64,000 nucleotides of DNA, from positions 82,495,951-82,559,950 of the forward strand of contig NC_089225.1 of NCBI RefSeq assembly GCF_963924675.1. Direction: 5' to 3'. Source of the stretch: Phocoena phocoena. Taxonomy: Eukaryota; Chordata; Mammalia; Artiodactyla; Phocoenidae. Shown here one piece after another: positions 34,554-47,747 of this stretch. The first letter of the stretch is position 1. The number at the start of each line of letters is the position of its first letter. A program made the position numbers and the translations under genes. The notes beneath the pieces were generated by a model that did no database searches, was not told the DNA's origin, and worked only from the letters and a program-made list of their open reading frames with translations.

Positions 34554-34989
34554 GTAACTGCTTTCCTTTTTATTTCTAAGTTTTAAAATACTTTGTTATA
34601 AAATTTTGTGACTGGCCTTATTAGCGCTTTATTTAATGGATAATAGCACATTTATTCATAGTAATGACCCCAAATTTAAAAACACAGGATTTTCTGTTTT
34701 CCATTTTTTCACGTTTGAACACATACACAATATTGGCATGCTCTTAAAAACTGTAGGATGTGGTTTTAATTTGATATTTGTCTTCAGGGATCCTAAAATT
34801 ATATAAGTAAAAGTATGACCTTTGAGAAAAATAAAACATTTGTATTTTTGTTTGTGCTTTTTTTTTCCTTCCACAAGTGGGAGTACAGATAGAGATATTT
34901 TAATGAGAAGAGCATTAAGCATTTTTCTCATAATCTTTTAAATTAAAAGATTATTATATAAAAATGCTATTGATTTGAGGTGGTTACTG

Positions 34990-35210
34990 TAAGGTTGCCC
35001 TGATATTAGCACCTTATAAGCATTGTCTTTCTTGATCCTCACAACAATCCTGTGAGATGGGTATCTGTAATTATCCTTTTTACTGATGAGAAGAACTGAT
35101 GCAGAGTTTAAAGGGGTTAGTGAGAAGCAGCCCCTTCTGCTTCCGTATATAGCTGGGAACTCACAACTGCCTGATTCAAGTCCATGCTCTTATCCATTAT
35201 GACTGCTCAT
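34990..35210. repeat. Ancient MIR/L2-class repeat
   Basis: 'gcaccttataagcattgtctttcttgatcctcacaacaatcctgtgagatgggta..ttactgatgag' is the familiar ancient-repeat wording. It lies in NBEAL1 intron 2. Confidence 0.6.
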
Positions 35211-36784
35211 TATTTTTTCTTTGTCATTCAAAAATAAGTTTTTCTCCATTCATCTTTATGTGAATTTTTACATGTTAGCTTTGATTTTAGGTTATTGGAG
35301 AAGAAGGGTACTACTTAAAAATGTTTTTCAAGTTAGGAGCTATATTACTACTTTGAAGATACTGGCAAGGGTCAGAGTAACATCTCTAACTTACTCCTTA
35401 AGTTACTTTAGGTCTGCGTGGTGAAGTTCTCAAGTCTCAGCTTCCGGTTCTGCATTATCCTGTAGGGCTCCCTTTCTATACTTTCAGCTTTTTAAAGAAC
35501 TAAAAGTTCTTTGAAGTTATTCTTTAACAGATGATCTCAGTTATCTTAATATTAAATATTAGAGCTCACACTGGAATTTTCTATGACTTCCTGGTTTGGT
35601 ATTTTTTACAGTTACTGAAGGACATATACTTTGAAATATTTAATATGAATTTTTAAAATAGCTTTTAGTCTTGTGTAATTTAATGCCAGAAATGTCTTTT
35701 TAAAAATAGACCACTCTTCCAATAAAAAAGGGATCCAATTCTTAGTGACTTGAAAACAGTCACTAACACATGTCAGCCAAAAATTAAAATGCATTTTAGT
35801 ATGCATGCCCAGTACTCGTTTGAAAATTATTTTTTAAAAAATCCATCAAACTTACTAGGTTTTACATTTTCAGAATGACAAAAAGTAAATGGGGTTACAC
35901 TGCCTTATTAATTAGTTATATTGTTTCTAGGTCGAGTTCATGTTTTATTCAGGCGACACTGTGCTTATTGAAAAGATAGTGTAGTTTGTTCGACAAACAT
36001 AGAATTTTGTTCTTAATGACTTAACATAGAAGTGAATCCTTACTCTTTTATGAGAATGTCTGAGTAAATAATGAAGGACCTTCATGGTCAAATTTTGAAG
36101 CCTATTCTTGGACCGGAAGATAAATCGCGTTTTTGTGTTTAAGATTTAAATCACTTGTGCACTTAATAAGATTAAAATTTTTTTCAACGGTTTTCAAAAA
36201 AATCATTATTTAAGATAATGATTTTATGTTTCACCAGTTCATGAATAAGCTACTTGTAAGCTAGACAACAACTTTCTTTTCTTCCGATACCTTGAATTCA
36301 AGTAGCTTCCAAATATGCATCATAGATTTAACACTTCTTTTCCCTAGTGAGAATGATTACCAAATACCTGGTTCTCTATAGTACTTTCTCTCTAGCTTTA
36401 TTGCTGCCACTCTAGCATATAACCCTTCAAACCACCTGACTTTCTTTTTTTCTCCTAACTTTTAAGACTTTTTTTTTGTACCTTTGACAGGCTTTCAGAC
36501 TACTTCAGGACTGCTCAGATCTTCTCTTAACTTAGCTCCAACTAAGATCTCTTTTTGGGCTTGCAATTGTACAGTCTAGTTTTGGCTTTGTTGCTGCTTT
36601 GTTTTTTGACCTTGAGCAAGACTTATCTCTTTGGGTCTCAGTTTCTTATTTGTCAAGTAGTAGTGTGTATACAAGGAGAATTCTTGTCTAACTTACCATA
36701 AGATTTTCATTTATTTTGACCTCTGAGGGACGTGGAGCTTTTTTGTCCTTATTCTATGGATTATATAGAACTTTTTAGTTCATC

Positions 36785-37560
36785 TTTCTTTTTAAAGCTT
36801 TTATTGTGAAAAATTTCAAACAGGCACAAATAGAGAGGATACTGTACTGAATCCTTTGTATCTGTTACTGTGCTTCAGTAGCTATCTGTTCATATTCAGT
36901 GATGTTTCATGTAGAACCCTCCACTACCCTTCCCTCTACCCCTGAATTATTTTAAAGCAAATCCCAGACAACATATCTTATCCATAAATATTTTAAAATA
37001 TATCTATATTATAAGAACTCCTCTTAAAAACATAATCTCAATATAATTCTTTAAACCATCAAATATCTGGTTGGTCTTCAAACTTTCCTGGTAGCTTCAT
37101 AAATGTTCTTATTTTGCCACTGTTTGGTTGACACAATATTTAAACAAAACATACATGTTGTATTTTGCTGAAAATTTGTCTGTTAAGTCTTCTAATCTAT
37201 GGGTTCCTCCTCACCACAGTTTTTATCCCTTCTATTTATTTGTTGAAGAAACCAGATTTTGACATTAGAATTTCCTCAGTCTGGGTTTTGCTGGTTGAAT
37301 TCTCTTGATTTTAATTGTTACTTCTATTGGTGTCTGCAAACTGGCAGATCTAGAGACTTGATTGATTCACATTCTGCTTGGCGGCTGGAGGCTAGAATAA
37401 TTAATGAGTGTCTTGGCCATCAGTGACTTTTGCCTGTATACATTAATTATGTCATTAGGAGTTTGCAAAACTGTGATATTCAGATTTTATCATTTATTTA
37501 TGAGTAGAACATATATAGAGAAATGTCCCCTCATCCGTTATTTGATGACAGTTCCTTAAA
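36785..37560. repeat. Ancient LINE-derived sequence
   Basis: 'agcaaatcccagacaacatatc', 'catcaaatatctgg', 'gttaagtcttctaatctatgggttcc', 'atttatttgttgaagaaacc' and 'tgcaaactggcagatctagagacttga' occur in the order of an old dispersed LINE-like repeat. Confidence 0.5.
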
Positions 37561-37592
37561 GGGAAAGCAGGCAAAATAAACTTTGATTCTTT

Positions 37593-37900
37593 TTTTTAAT
37601 GTTGAGCCTTCTTTTTAATTTATTTATTTTTTATTTTTGGCTGTGTTGGGTCTTCGTTTCTGTGCGAGGGCTTTCTCTAGTTGTGGCAAGCGGGGGCCAC
37701 TCTTCATCACGGTGCGCGGGCCTCTCACTATCGCGGCCTCTCTTGTTGCGGAGCACAGGCTCCAGACGCGCAGGCTCAGTAGTTGTGGCTCACGGGCCTA
37801 GTTGCTCTGCGGCATGTGGGATCTTCCCAGACCGGGGCTCGAACCTGTGTCCCCTGCATTAGCAGGCAGATTCTCAACCACTGCGCCACAGGGGAAGCCC
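37593..37900 (-). mobile_element. CHR SINE (intermediate form) with 16-bp TSD
   Basis: TAAACTTTGATTCTTT at 37577-37592 and 37901-37916, perfect over 16 bases. It is the nearest CHR SINE downstream of the promoter interval. Confidence 0.95.
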
Positions 37901-39806
37901 TAAACTTTGATTCTTTCTGTTTGTTTCCAGAATAATGACTTGATTGCTAGCATCCTCCAAAGGTGACCAGTTATTTTTCTTGAGTATCAAGTTCATCCTT
38001 AATGATTAAAATTTAAACATTGTCTATTATTGTGCTGCCCTGTTTGGTATGCTATCCATATCAAACACTGTATACATACCTGATTAAAGAAGACGACTTT
38101 GAAGATTTATGAAGATCTGCTTCAGGGCAATATGTATGGTTAAGACATCTTTTGTATTTGCTACAGTGCTAACCTCGGCACGTGTATTCCACAGTGTGTT
38201 AGCAATAGATGAATATTAAGGTGCCATCATAGAGTTCTGTGTAAAGTGATGTTTTAAAGGTTGCCATTGAGCATTATGAAAGTTCAGTAGGTATTTAAAT
38301 AGGACTGTATCAGAAATAACCCTTAGATAATACTGTTGAGTCAAAGGAATACTAAGGAGATATAGAAATATGTCTTTTCCCCATTAGTCTGGGTTCAGTT
38401 ACAAGCCTAAATACTAGTGATTAAAGTTTTTAAAGTAGAATTAAAATAAATTCCTGGTTTCAGAGTTTACCAGATGGGTCCCCATATATTAAATGCAATA
38501 TTTCAAAAGAATTTGGGTAAAAAACTTTGCAGTTTGTTTTTTTAACCAAAATTTTCAGGTCTAACTTTTCACTTTCTAGGAATAGGATTTAATTGCATTG
38601 TTAAGAACATGCGTCTTCCTAGTAGGTTATTTATTAATCTCATGTAGTTGTTATTACATAATAGAGGCAGGATGATTTCTGATTACCCAGCATTCCTGCT
38701 CTATACAGGGTCTTTCACTAATGTATTAGGCTACTAATTTAAGTTATGTAGTCTGAACTTTTCTTGCCTCCAGTCATCCCCACCCAGGGTCAAGGATTTC
38801 ATCAACAGTGCATTTCATATAGCTCTTATAAGTTAAACATTGACTTGGAAACAGGTTTAATTTTGTATCTGGATTTTAGTACAGTAGTTAACTACTTCTC
38901 ATCTGAGCATACTTTTCTCAAGTGTAGAAGGTAACTTTATTTTTTAATATCTAAAGATTTTAGTTTATATTATCTGTGTTAGGCACCATGTAATTCCCTG
39001 TTTCTTTTGACATTATTTCTTAATGTGCTTGTGGTAAGAGAGATGGCACTGAAAACAATTTTGGTTTCTACATTATCATACAACTTTTTGGAATTCATAT
39101 GTTGCATAGAACAGATACGTACGTATCCCTGTCTCAACTGCTCCCCTTAGATAGACATAAGGATGTATTTCTGTTCAACATTTAGCCTTTTGGTAGTGCT
39201 ACAGTTGGTCACCGAAATATGCGGAAGAAACTGAGTCCTCAAATTCTTTGATAAGATTAATTCATTTTTGTTCTGTGTAATGCAAAGTATCAACTGCATT
39301 AACTCAGTAAAAAGATACAAAGTGAGTAAAAACATGATATTTTGAAATGTGGCAATGTGGGTTGAAATTCATGGTTCATTTTTGTCACTAGCTGTTTTTT
39401 TTTTGAGATTCAATTTACACTGGAAAATTTTGTGAAACTTCAGAATTAGAGCCAAGATTTAGTCCCAATTCTGTTTCTGATTTTAAGGACCTAAAGACAG
39501 GTTACCTAGTATCTTTATGTTTCAGTTTTTTCATGTTTCAAATGGAAAAAATAATTATTTTGCGTATCTTTCAAAGTTGTTGAGAACAAAATGAATTGAC
39601 TGTATTTAAATGCACTGTAAGGGTAAGCTAAGAAATATAAAAATGTAATCTTTATTAGCATGTAAAGAATATGTATATGAGCATGAGAGTTTGTGTATCA
39701 AGATTACTTCTATTTTGTCTTTATATAGTATAATGATAGTGGGAAATACTCTCTTGTCTTTTTACCAGTAGTGATGAAGCTGTGCTCATGAACGTCTTAA
39801 TTTTTA

Positions 39807-40159
39807 TTTTATTTTATTTTTAAATTAATTAATTTTTGGCTGCGTTGGGTCTTTGTTGCTGCACACGGGCTTTCTCTAGTTGCAGTGAGTGGGGGCTACT
39901 CTTCGTTGAGGTGTGCAGGCTTCTCATTGCAGTGGTTTCTGTTGCAGAGCACGGGCTCTAGGTGCGCAGGCTTCAGTAGTTGTGGCACGTGGGCTCAGTA
40001 GTTATGGCTCGTGGGCTCTAGAGCACAGGCTCAGTAGTTGTGCGCACGGGCTTCGTTGCTCCGCGGCATGTGGGATCTTCCTGGACCAGGGCTCAAACCT
40101 GTGTCCCCTGCATTGGCAGGAGGATTCTTAACCACTGTGCCACCAGGGAAGTCCCCCCA
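39807..40159 (-). mobile_element. CHR SINE (long) with 12-bp TSD
   Basis: TCTTAATTTTTA at 39795-39806 and 40160-40171. Confidence 0.94.
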
Positions 40160-40587
40160 TCTTAATTTTTAATCTATTTATTTTTGCTTTCAAGCATAGC
40201 GCTTAATTATCCCAGTAATGATTTGGGATTTTTTTTTTTTACTCTAAACCAAGTTTGTTTTGGATCTTGGTGATGCTCCATTTCCTGCTGTTGCCCTTTG
40301 TCCTGCTAAATCTGGAATATGACTGAAATAGATAGTTTTGCAATGAGCTCAGAGTAAACTTCCTTTTCAGAATAAAAGTTTTGCTTCATAAGGAAAACAG
40401 AATTTAGAGGTGTTTTATTCAGATAAAAAGGCATGTACCTCTTTTTATATATAGATTTGGAAAAAAACGGATGAATGAATATTCTTCTAATGAGGAAATT
40501 GTAATTTATTTATACAATTTTGGTTGTAATTGTAAGTGAAACTTTTGGCAAGGCCTACCAATATACATCAACCCTTATAATTTAGCC

Positions 40588-40770
40588 CTTTTTTTTTTTT
40601 TTTTTTTCATTTCAAATGAGTTGGTTTAATTCCAGGTGGTACAGAATTCAGGATAGGACAGGGGCTTAAGGACACAGTTTGGCAGGATTCTGGGCTGGGT
40701 TTATGTGGATCTCATAGCTGAGGTAGAAATGGCTGAGAGGAACTAAAGACAAGATGAGCCACTGTATGTT
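40588..40770 (-). pseudogene. Unidentified retrocopied 3'-end abutting the TMA7 copy
   Basis: A 21-base T-run at about 40588-40608 is followed by non-repetitive sequence. On the minus strand it reads as a transcript 3' end with an AATTAAA-type signal about 20 bases before the A-tail. It ends where the TMA7 A-tract begins and has the same orientation. It is either an extended TMA7 3'UTR or a separate, slightly older retrocopy. I do not recognise the source gene. Confidence 0.4.
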
Positions 40771-40783
40771 TTGTTTTTTTTTT

Positions 40784-41159
<376 letters not shown>

Positions 41160-41639
41160 TTAATAAGTCTTTGATATGTGCAAAGTGTAGATAGAAATAG
41201 CTCTCAACTTACTCTGGCTTAATAATGACTTTGTATATAAAGAAAGTAATGTTGTTTGACCCTAAGGCAAAAAAAAACAAAATCATCAGCTTAGTAATAT
41301 TGGTTATCAATTACATGTTCATTTTAGGAAGTTAGATGTGAAAGAAAGCAAGAAATGAGTATTTTTTGTCAATAGATTTGCCCTTAGGAAAGGAATATTA
41401 CTACCTTTGTGGTTTGACTTGAGGAGCTTACGCACTACTCTAAAAAGTTAAGATGCATGACAATTTTTTATTATTCTTTTGAAGATCAAAATTTAAATTT
41501 CCCTGGTAGAAGGTTGAATTGATAGCCCTTCAATGTGTAGGTGTGGAGGAAGAGGGAAAAGGAAGAGCCTAAAATAATTTTCAGGTTTTTTGGTTTTGCA
41601 GACTTGTACTAGGTCACCCCATTCACCAAGTTAGCTAGT

Positions 41640-42000
41640 GCAAGTTCACCAGGTTTTCAGGTAAACATGTGAGTTTGCAGTGTCTGGGGGATATCTAGGT
41701 AGAGAAACACCCCACGAAATGGAGTTCAGAAGGCCGTCCGTGCTGGAAATAAAGATTTGAGAGTTGTCATACTGGCAATTATTGAAGAGTTACATGAGAG
41801 TAAGAAGGGAAGAGGCTCAAAAGTCAGGGAGTCCTGAAGAATTTTATCTTTTAAGAAGAGGATAGAGGAAGAAGAGTCAGGAGTTTGAATGGGAGGAGAG
41901 CCAGGAGTGAGTGGTTGCCTCAGAAAGTAGAGGGATGTCAAATTCAACATAGCTTTGAAGAAAAGCATTATGGAGTGTGTATTGGATTCCAGTTAAGAGA
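41640..42000. repeat. Ancient interspersed repeat, copy D
   Basis: 'gggggatatctaggtagag', 'tttgagagttgtcatactggc' and 'ggagtcctgaagaattttatc' match the family text, at low similarity. Confidence 0.35.
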
Positions 42001-42649
42001 TTAATTGGTGGCTTTAGCAAAGTAGTTCTAAAAAGAGTGGGGAAAAAAGATGTTAAAAATACAAGCCCCCATTTTATTTTTAAATTGAATTCAACAGACT
42101 TAAAATCACTGACAAACTGCTATTAAAGTTTTAAAATGTTTTACTCTTGATTTTTGTGCTTATCTGGCCAAGGACCTTTCAAACTTCTTCTTAACTATAT
42201 CTAAGGAATATCAGCATTTTCTTTTAATTTATGTCTTGTGACTTAGATTTAAACTGGTAAAATTATTCTTTGGTTGAACCAAAGCATTAACTGATCCATG
42301 CATTTCACACAAAAGTCATTCAAGCATTTCAAAACAGTTTGCCTCTAAAAAAACCCCAGTGGTTTTGTTTGATGCCTTTAATTTAACTACTACATGATCT
42401 TTCCTAACAATAAACTTTAGAATAGTAGGAAAGATACGTACTATTTCAATTTATGGTGTCGTTGTGAGGTGGGTTTATACTTTTTTACTGAATAATTTTG
42501 ACTTATGATTTTTGTCAAAATGTAACATTTAACTAAGTTTTAAAATATAAAATTTCATTTTGTAATGAATGAACCTCATTTGAAGCATGACAATATATAG
42601 ACTTTCTAATTTAGATTTATGCTCTAAGAAAAAGTAGTAAAGATGTTTT

Positions 42650-43320
42650 ACTTTTATAACAAGCTTCAAAAAATTTTTAATTTAAGGTATACAAGTTAAC
42701 TGTAGAAAATTTAGAAAATACAGATATACAAAAAGAAAGTAAAAATTTCATTATTCAGAGACTTTTAAAGTACTTTTATGCATGTGATCGAAAAATCTGT
42801 GTAAATTAGTTACGTTTACTACTACAAATCATTAGGATATCAAATTTGAAAAACTTCCATCTGATATGAAACTTGAATATTGTTTTAAACTTATAAGTCC
42901 CATTTAAAAAGTGTCAATGTTATATTTAATTAATGCATACATAGTGATATGCTTTTCCTTTCTAAGGAATTTATTTTAGTCCAATTTAGCTAGTTTTTAT
43001 TGGATGCCTACTGTATGTACATGTTACTTACTATCATTTTATCCCTTGAATTTAATATTTTTCCTCTTTTAAAAAATTTGGTCATTTAAAAAAAATTAAT
43101 AAACTATATTTTTAGAGAAGTTTTAGGTTCACAGCAAAATTGAACAGAAAGTACAGGAGGTTCCTATGTACCCCCTGTCCCCATATATACACAACCTTCC
43201 CAATTATTGACATCCTGCACCGCAGTGCTACCTGATCACTTGACAGACTTCCCAAAAACACTTGCAGCAGAAATTTCTTTACCTGTTAACTATGTGTGAA
43301 ACTCCAAGATGAACACAAAA
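42650..43320. repeat. Ancient LINE 3'-end fragments
   Basis: The segment 43100-43260 reads 'agagaagttttaggttcacagcaaaattgaacagaaagtacaggaggttcctatgtaccccctg', an old L1 3' text. The segment 42680-42790 is a weaker match to a similar class. Confidence 0.5.
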
Positions 43321-43802
43321 AGCAACAGGACATATTACACCTAACATTCCAATACTCTAGATGTTGGTCTTTTCAAGCCTTGCTAATTTTAACTGAGAAT
43401 TCTCTACACTCTATTGATCAAATGTAGAACTTCATTAAAGTAGTTATCTGAATGAATAGTTACTTAAAATTTAAGAAATACCTAAAGTAAAAAAATCTTT
43501 CTCATTAGGGGTTGGTGTATTCTAAGCCTATTTTTATGCACAGGCCTCTATTAGAATATTGCTTCTTTTCTTTGTGTTAAAATGGTTTCCAAATCTTTCC
43601 TGGATGTGACTGGTTTTTATCAGAATTTCCATCAAAATTTTATAACTTTCATCTGGTTAATTGACTGTGAGTTCATCTGAGGTCATGCTTTTCCAACTAG
43701 AGTCAGTTTCCCACTTAGATTGTGGGATGTGGGACCTAAGGGAGGATGAATGAAGTCATCAGTGATTGCTTAGTTGAAGAGGTAGCATTCGATTGAGGTT
43801 TT

Positions 43803-44017
43803 TTTTTTTTTTTTTTTTTTTTTTGCGGTACGCGGGCGTCTCACTGCTGTGGCCTCTCCCGCTGCGGAGCACAGGCTCCAGACGCAGAGGCTCAGCGGCC
43901 ATGGCCCACGGGCCCAGCCGCTCCGCGTCATGTGGCATCCTCCCAGACCGGGTCACGAACTCGTGTCCCCCGCATCGGCAGGCGAACTCCCAACCACTGC
44001 GCCACCAGGGAAGCCCC
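43803..44017 (-). mobile_element. CHR SINE (short) with 14-bp TSD
   Basis: TCGATTGAGGTTTT at 43789-43802 and 44018-44031. The T-run is about 24 long. Confidence 0.95.
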
Positions 44018-45644
44018 TCGATTGAGGTTTTAAAGAATTAATAGTTTAATAGTCACAGAGTGTGTTCCAGACACATATAAGGCATGAACAAAAGTACAAA
44101 GGAAAAACAATCTTAGTATAGATTCTCATCATTAATGTCAAATTATACCCTGCTGCTCTGTTTTCATGCCTGTCTTTGTACACAATAACTTCATTTTACT
44201 GATTAATTTAGTATAATATTTTGAAGACATTTTGAACAGCAGGTAATCTCAACATGTTGGAGTACCAGCTGTGCACATAAATCTAGCAAAAGGACATCAC
44301 CATGAACACCTGTTACCAGGTTTGCACAGGGTGACAAATATAACAGCAGCCTTTCTGACAGCAATTGTAAGATGCATTTTGATTTCAAAGATGCCAAAAT
44401 GTAAAAAATTATATGTCTTAGAGAAATATGGTATAAAAAGCAGTTGTAAAAAAGGATGTCTAGAAATAGGAAAGAAATCCCAATAATGATATTTAAAAAC
44501 CAATAAATTGGATACGAGTTTAGATAGCTGAAGAGAATTAGAGAGTTGGAAGGGAGGTCATAAGAATTCTTTTAGAATACATACTAGGAAGTCAAAGAGT
44601 TGGAAAATATGGAAGGTTCTGAAGGATAGTATGAAAACATTTAACACATATTTAATTGGACTCTGAAAAGGAGAGTAAAGAAAGCATGAAACAAATGATA
44701 ATATTTGAAGAGATTGCAGGTGAGAGCTTTCCAGGATAGATGAAAGTCTAGTAAAACTCAAGGAGAAAAAAATAAAACAAATTCCATACCAAGATTCATC
44801 ATAGTGCAACCACAGTGGTTTTGCAGAAAACCAAAGGGAAAAAGAAAATTCTGAAAAGCTGCCAGAGGAAAAAAAGATTATCTTCAAAGGGATTACACAT
44901 TAATAGCTGATTTTTCAGTAATAATGATGGAAGGGAAAGGATAATGGATTGATATCTTTAAAGAAAATACTAATGTAGAATTTCCAACCAAGTGACATTT
45001 TTTCAAAGAGGAAAGTGAAATAAAGTCATTTTCAGCAAAACAACAGTTCATCAGGGAAATATAACAGTTTTAAATTTGTGTGTACCTCATAACCTAGTCT
45101 CTGAAGCAAGCATTGACAGAACTACAGAGAAATGAACATATGACAATCATGGCAGTTTTTAAATTCAATTTATCATATTTTAGTATTTTTTTCTCAGTAA
45201 TTGGTAGAATGAACAGACCAAAGAAAACAGTAAAGATACAGAAGATTTAAACAATAGGATCGACAAATTTAAAAAGGGATTTATGTAGAACAACACCCGT
45301 ACATTCCTTTCAAGCACACATATTTACAAAAATGATGATATGACAGACCTTAAAGCGAGTTTCAGCAAATTTCAGATGATTGAAATAGAGTCTGTTTTCT
45401 GACACGAATGTAGTTAAGGAAGGAATATTGCTAAGGAAGAAATAGCAAAAAAAAGTCATGAACTACACTTGAAAACAAACCTTTGATTAAAGAACAAGTA
45501 ATGAAGGAAAATTAGAATTTTGGGGAGGTGGAACTGAATGATAAAAGTAAGCATTTTAGAGCTTCTAAATGGGGGGTGCCTATAGCATTAGGAAAATTTA
45601 TGGCTATAAATGTGTTAGAGAAAGAGGCTAAAAATAAATGAACT

Positions 45645-46125
45645 AGTCATTTGTGGTAGCCAGCCTTCAAGATCCCTACCTCCTGGTATTCACTCCCTTT
45701 TATAGTCCTCTCCTACATTGTATCAGGGTTTGTCTGTGACCAGTAGAGTTTGGCAAAACTGATGGTATGTCATTTCCGAAATTAGAAAAGACACTGTTGT
45801 TTCCATCTCAGTTACTCTTTTTTTCCTTGGATCATTCGCTCTGGGGGAAGCAAGCTGCTATGTTGTGTGCAGCCCTATGGAGAAGCCCATGTTGCGAACA
45901 AGTGAAACCTTGCCAACCACCACGTGAGTGAAGTTGAAAGTTCCTTCAGCCCAGTCAAGCTTTGCTATGACTGCAGCCCTAGTTTCCGTCTTCATTACAG
46001 GTTTGTGAGAAATGCTGAGCCACAGCCACCCACCTAAGCTGTTTTTGAATTCTTGGCCCTGAAAAACTGAGATGATACTTGTTGTTCAAGCTCCTAAATT
46101 TAATTTGTTATGTAGGAATATATTA
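45645..46125 (+). repeat. MLT1-type MaLR LTR
   Basis: 'ccagccttcaagatccctacctcctggtattcac', 'gggggaagcaagctgctatgtt', 'ccctatggagaagccc' and 'agccacagccacccacctaagctg' occur in MLT1 order. Confidence 0.8.
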
Positions 46126-46895
46126 TTAATATATCATCCATTTCAAGAAGACAAGGAAAGAACAGAATAGGCCCAAAGTAGAGTGAAGGAAATTGTGAGG
46201 GCTTTTTTTCTTTGATGTGAAAATTCTGAAATTTATTATTTTTCAGTTGCTGAAGGAAGTGTCCATAAGAAGGTTGACATGTATCACGGAATGTTTAATT
46301 TTAATAAAAATTATTCATTATTTAACAGCTTGGGATGAATGACAAATACAATCTGTATCTGGATATAATTTTAATTAAGAATCTGGAAGTGAGTTTGAAA
46401 ATAAATTAATAGCTCTTCTGCAAATCTTTCTAGTAGTCATGGTGGTATAAGGAAATTATAAGGTTTATTGCAGAAATTACTCATAATAAAATATTGGATC
46501 TAGGAAAAGATAATAGGTAGCTTCTAACATGTAAGAGATAACTAGAAATTTATCTTTTGAAGGACATGTATAACACCACCTATGTTGTGTTTTTTTTGGG
46601 AAAAAAAAAATCTCTAAATCTGACAGTCTGTAGATCTACTACTTCGCAGGAAATACAGAGGACTGAGGAACATGTTAAATGACAAAGATGTGCAGTCAGC
46701 AAAATCCCTAATGCGAGAAATACTAAATCACAAATGGCCCAGTGTCTTCAACAAATAAATTAGGGCAAAAAAAAAAAAAAAAAGAAATGTAATAGAAACC
46801 TACAGGTTTAAAAAGACTTAAAAGATATACCAACAGTTTGCAATTTATGGACTTTATTTGGGTCCTGATCTTATCGGTTAAAAAAGGCATTTGTG

Positions 46896-47081
46896 GGACT
46901 TCCCTTGGTGGTCCAGTGGTTAAGACTTTGCCTTTCAATGCAGGGGGTGTGGGTTCAATCCCTGGTTGGGGATCTAAGATCCCACATGCCTCGAGGCCAA
47001 AAAACATAAAACAGAAGCAATATTGTAACAAATTCAATAAAGACTTTAAAAATGGTCTACATCAAAAAAAAGAGAAAAATC
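46896..47081 (+). mobile_element. tRNA-derived SINE with AATAAA-containing tail
   Basis: AAAAAAGGCATTTGTG before and AAAAAAGGCTTTTGTG after (one mismatch) are the TSD. The 3' body ('acagaagcaatattgtaacaaattcaataaagactttaaaaatgg') is not found in the other SINEs here and marks another subfamily. Confidence 0.88.
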
Positions 47082-47555
47082 TAAAAAAGGCTTTTGTGAG
47101 CAAGTCAGGAAAATTTGAACATCAACTGATATTAAAACTGCTAATATTTTTAGATATGATAATATTGTCATATTTTAAAAGACACCTTTTATGGATATAC
47201 ATTGAAATATTTGTGGATGAAATATGATATCTGGATTTGCTTAAAAGTAACATTAGAGGATGGGGCTATAGGTGAAAGAAGATTGGTTAGCCTGATTTGA
47301 AAGTTGTTGAAAGTTGTTGAAACCATTCTCTCCACCTTTTTTGTATGCTTGTGATTTCATTTAATAAAATGCTTTTGGAAAGAGCAGAAAGTAATAATAA
47401 ACATAATAGAAAGGATCAACCAAATAAAAAGTTGGTTCTTTGATAAAATTAATGAAATTGAGTCAGGAAAATAAGGTTTGTGGTTGTATGAGTTTCAGAA
47501 ATTTCATATTATATTCACCCCTTCCAATGGCGTTCATAAGGCATAGTCATCTTTT

Positions 47556-47747
47556 TAAAATTTATTTACTTATTTGGTTGCGCTGGGCCTTAGTTGCGGC
47601 TCGTGGGCTCCTTAGTTGCGGCAGGTGGACTCCTTAGTTGTGGCATGCGAACTCTTAGTTGCTACAGTTCCCTGACCAGGGAATGGAACCCGGGCCCCCT
47701 GCGTTGGGAGTGTGGAGTCTTAACCAGTGCGCCACCAGGGAAGTCCC
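47556..47747 (-). mobile_element. tRNA-derived SINE, short variant
   Basis: GCATAGTCATCTT (from 47541) and GCATATGTCATCTT (from 47748) flank it. It carries three 'cttagttgcggc'-type repeats and a tRNA-like head. Confidence 0.85.

Larger units (their letters stand above)
44530..47475 (+). mobile_element. Old L1M/HAL1-like element in pieces
   Basis: ORF1-type text (44560-45110: 'gctgccagaggaaaaaaagatt', 'gctgatttttcag') leads to ORF2-type text (45120-45640). It resumes at 46135-46200 and 47385-47475 (AAAAAGTTGGTTCTTTGATAAAATT, the KSWFFDKI block, near 47430). An MLT1 LTR and a SINE are inserted. Heavily decayed. Confidence 0.5.
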
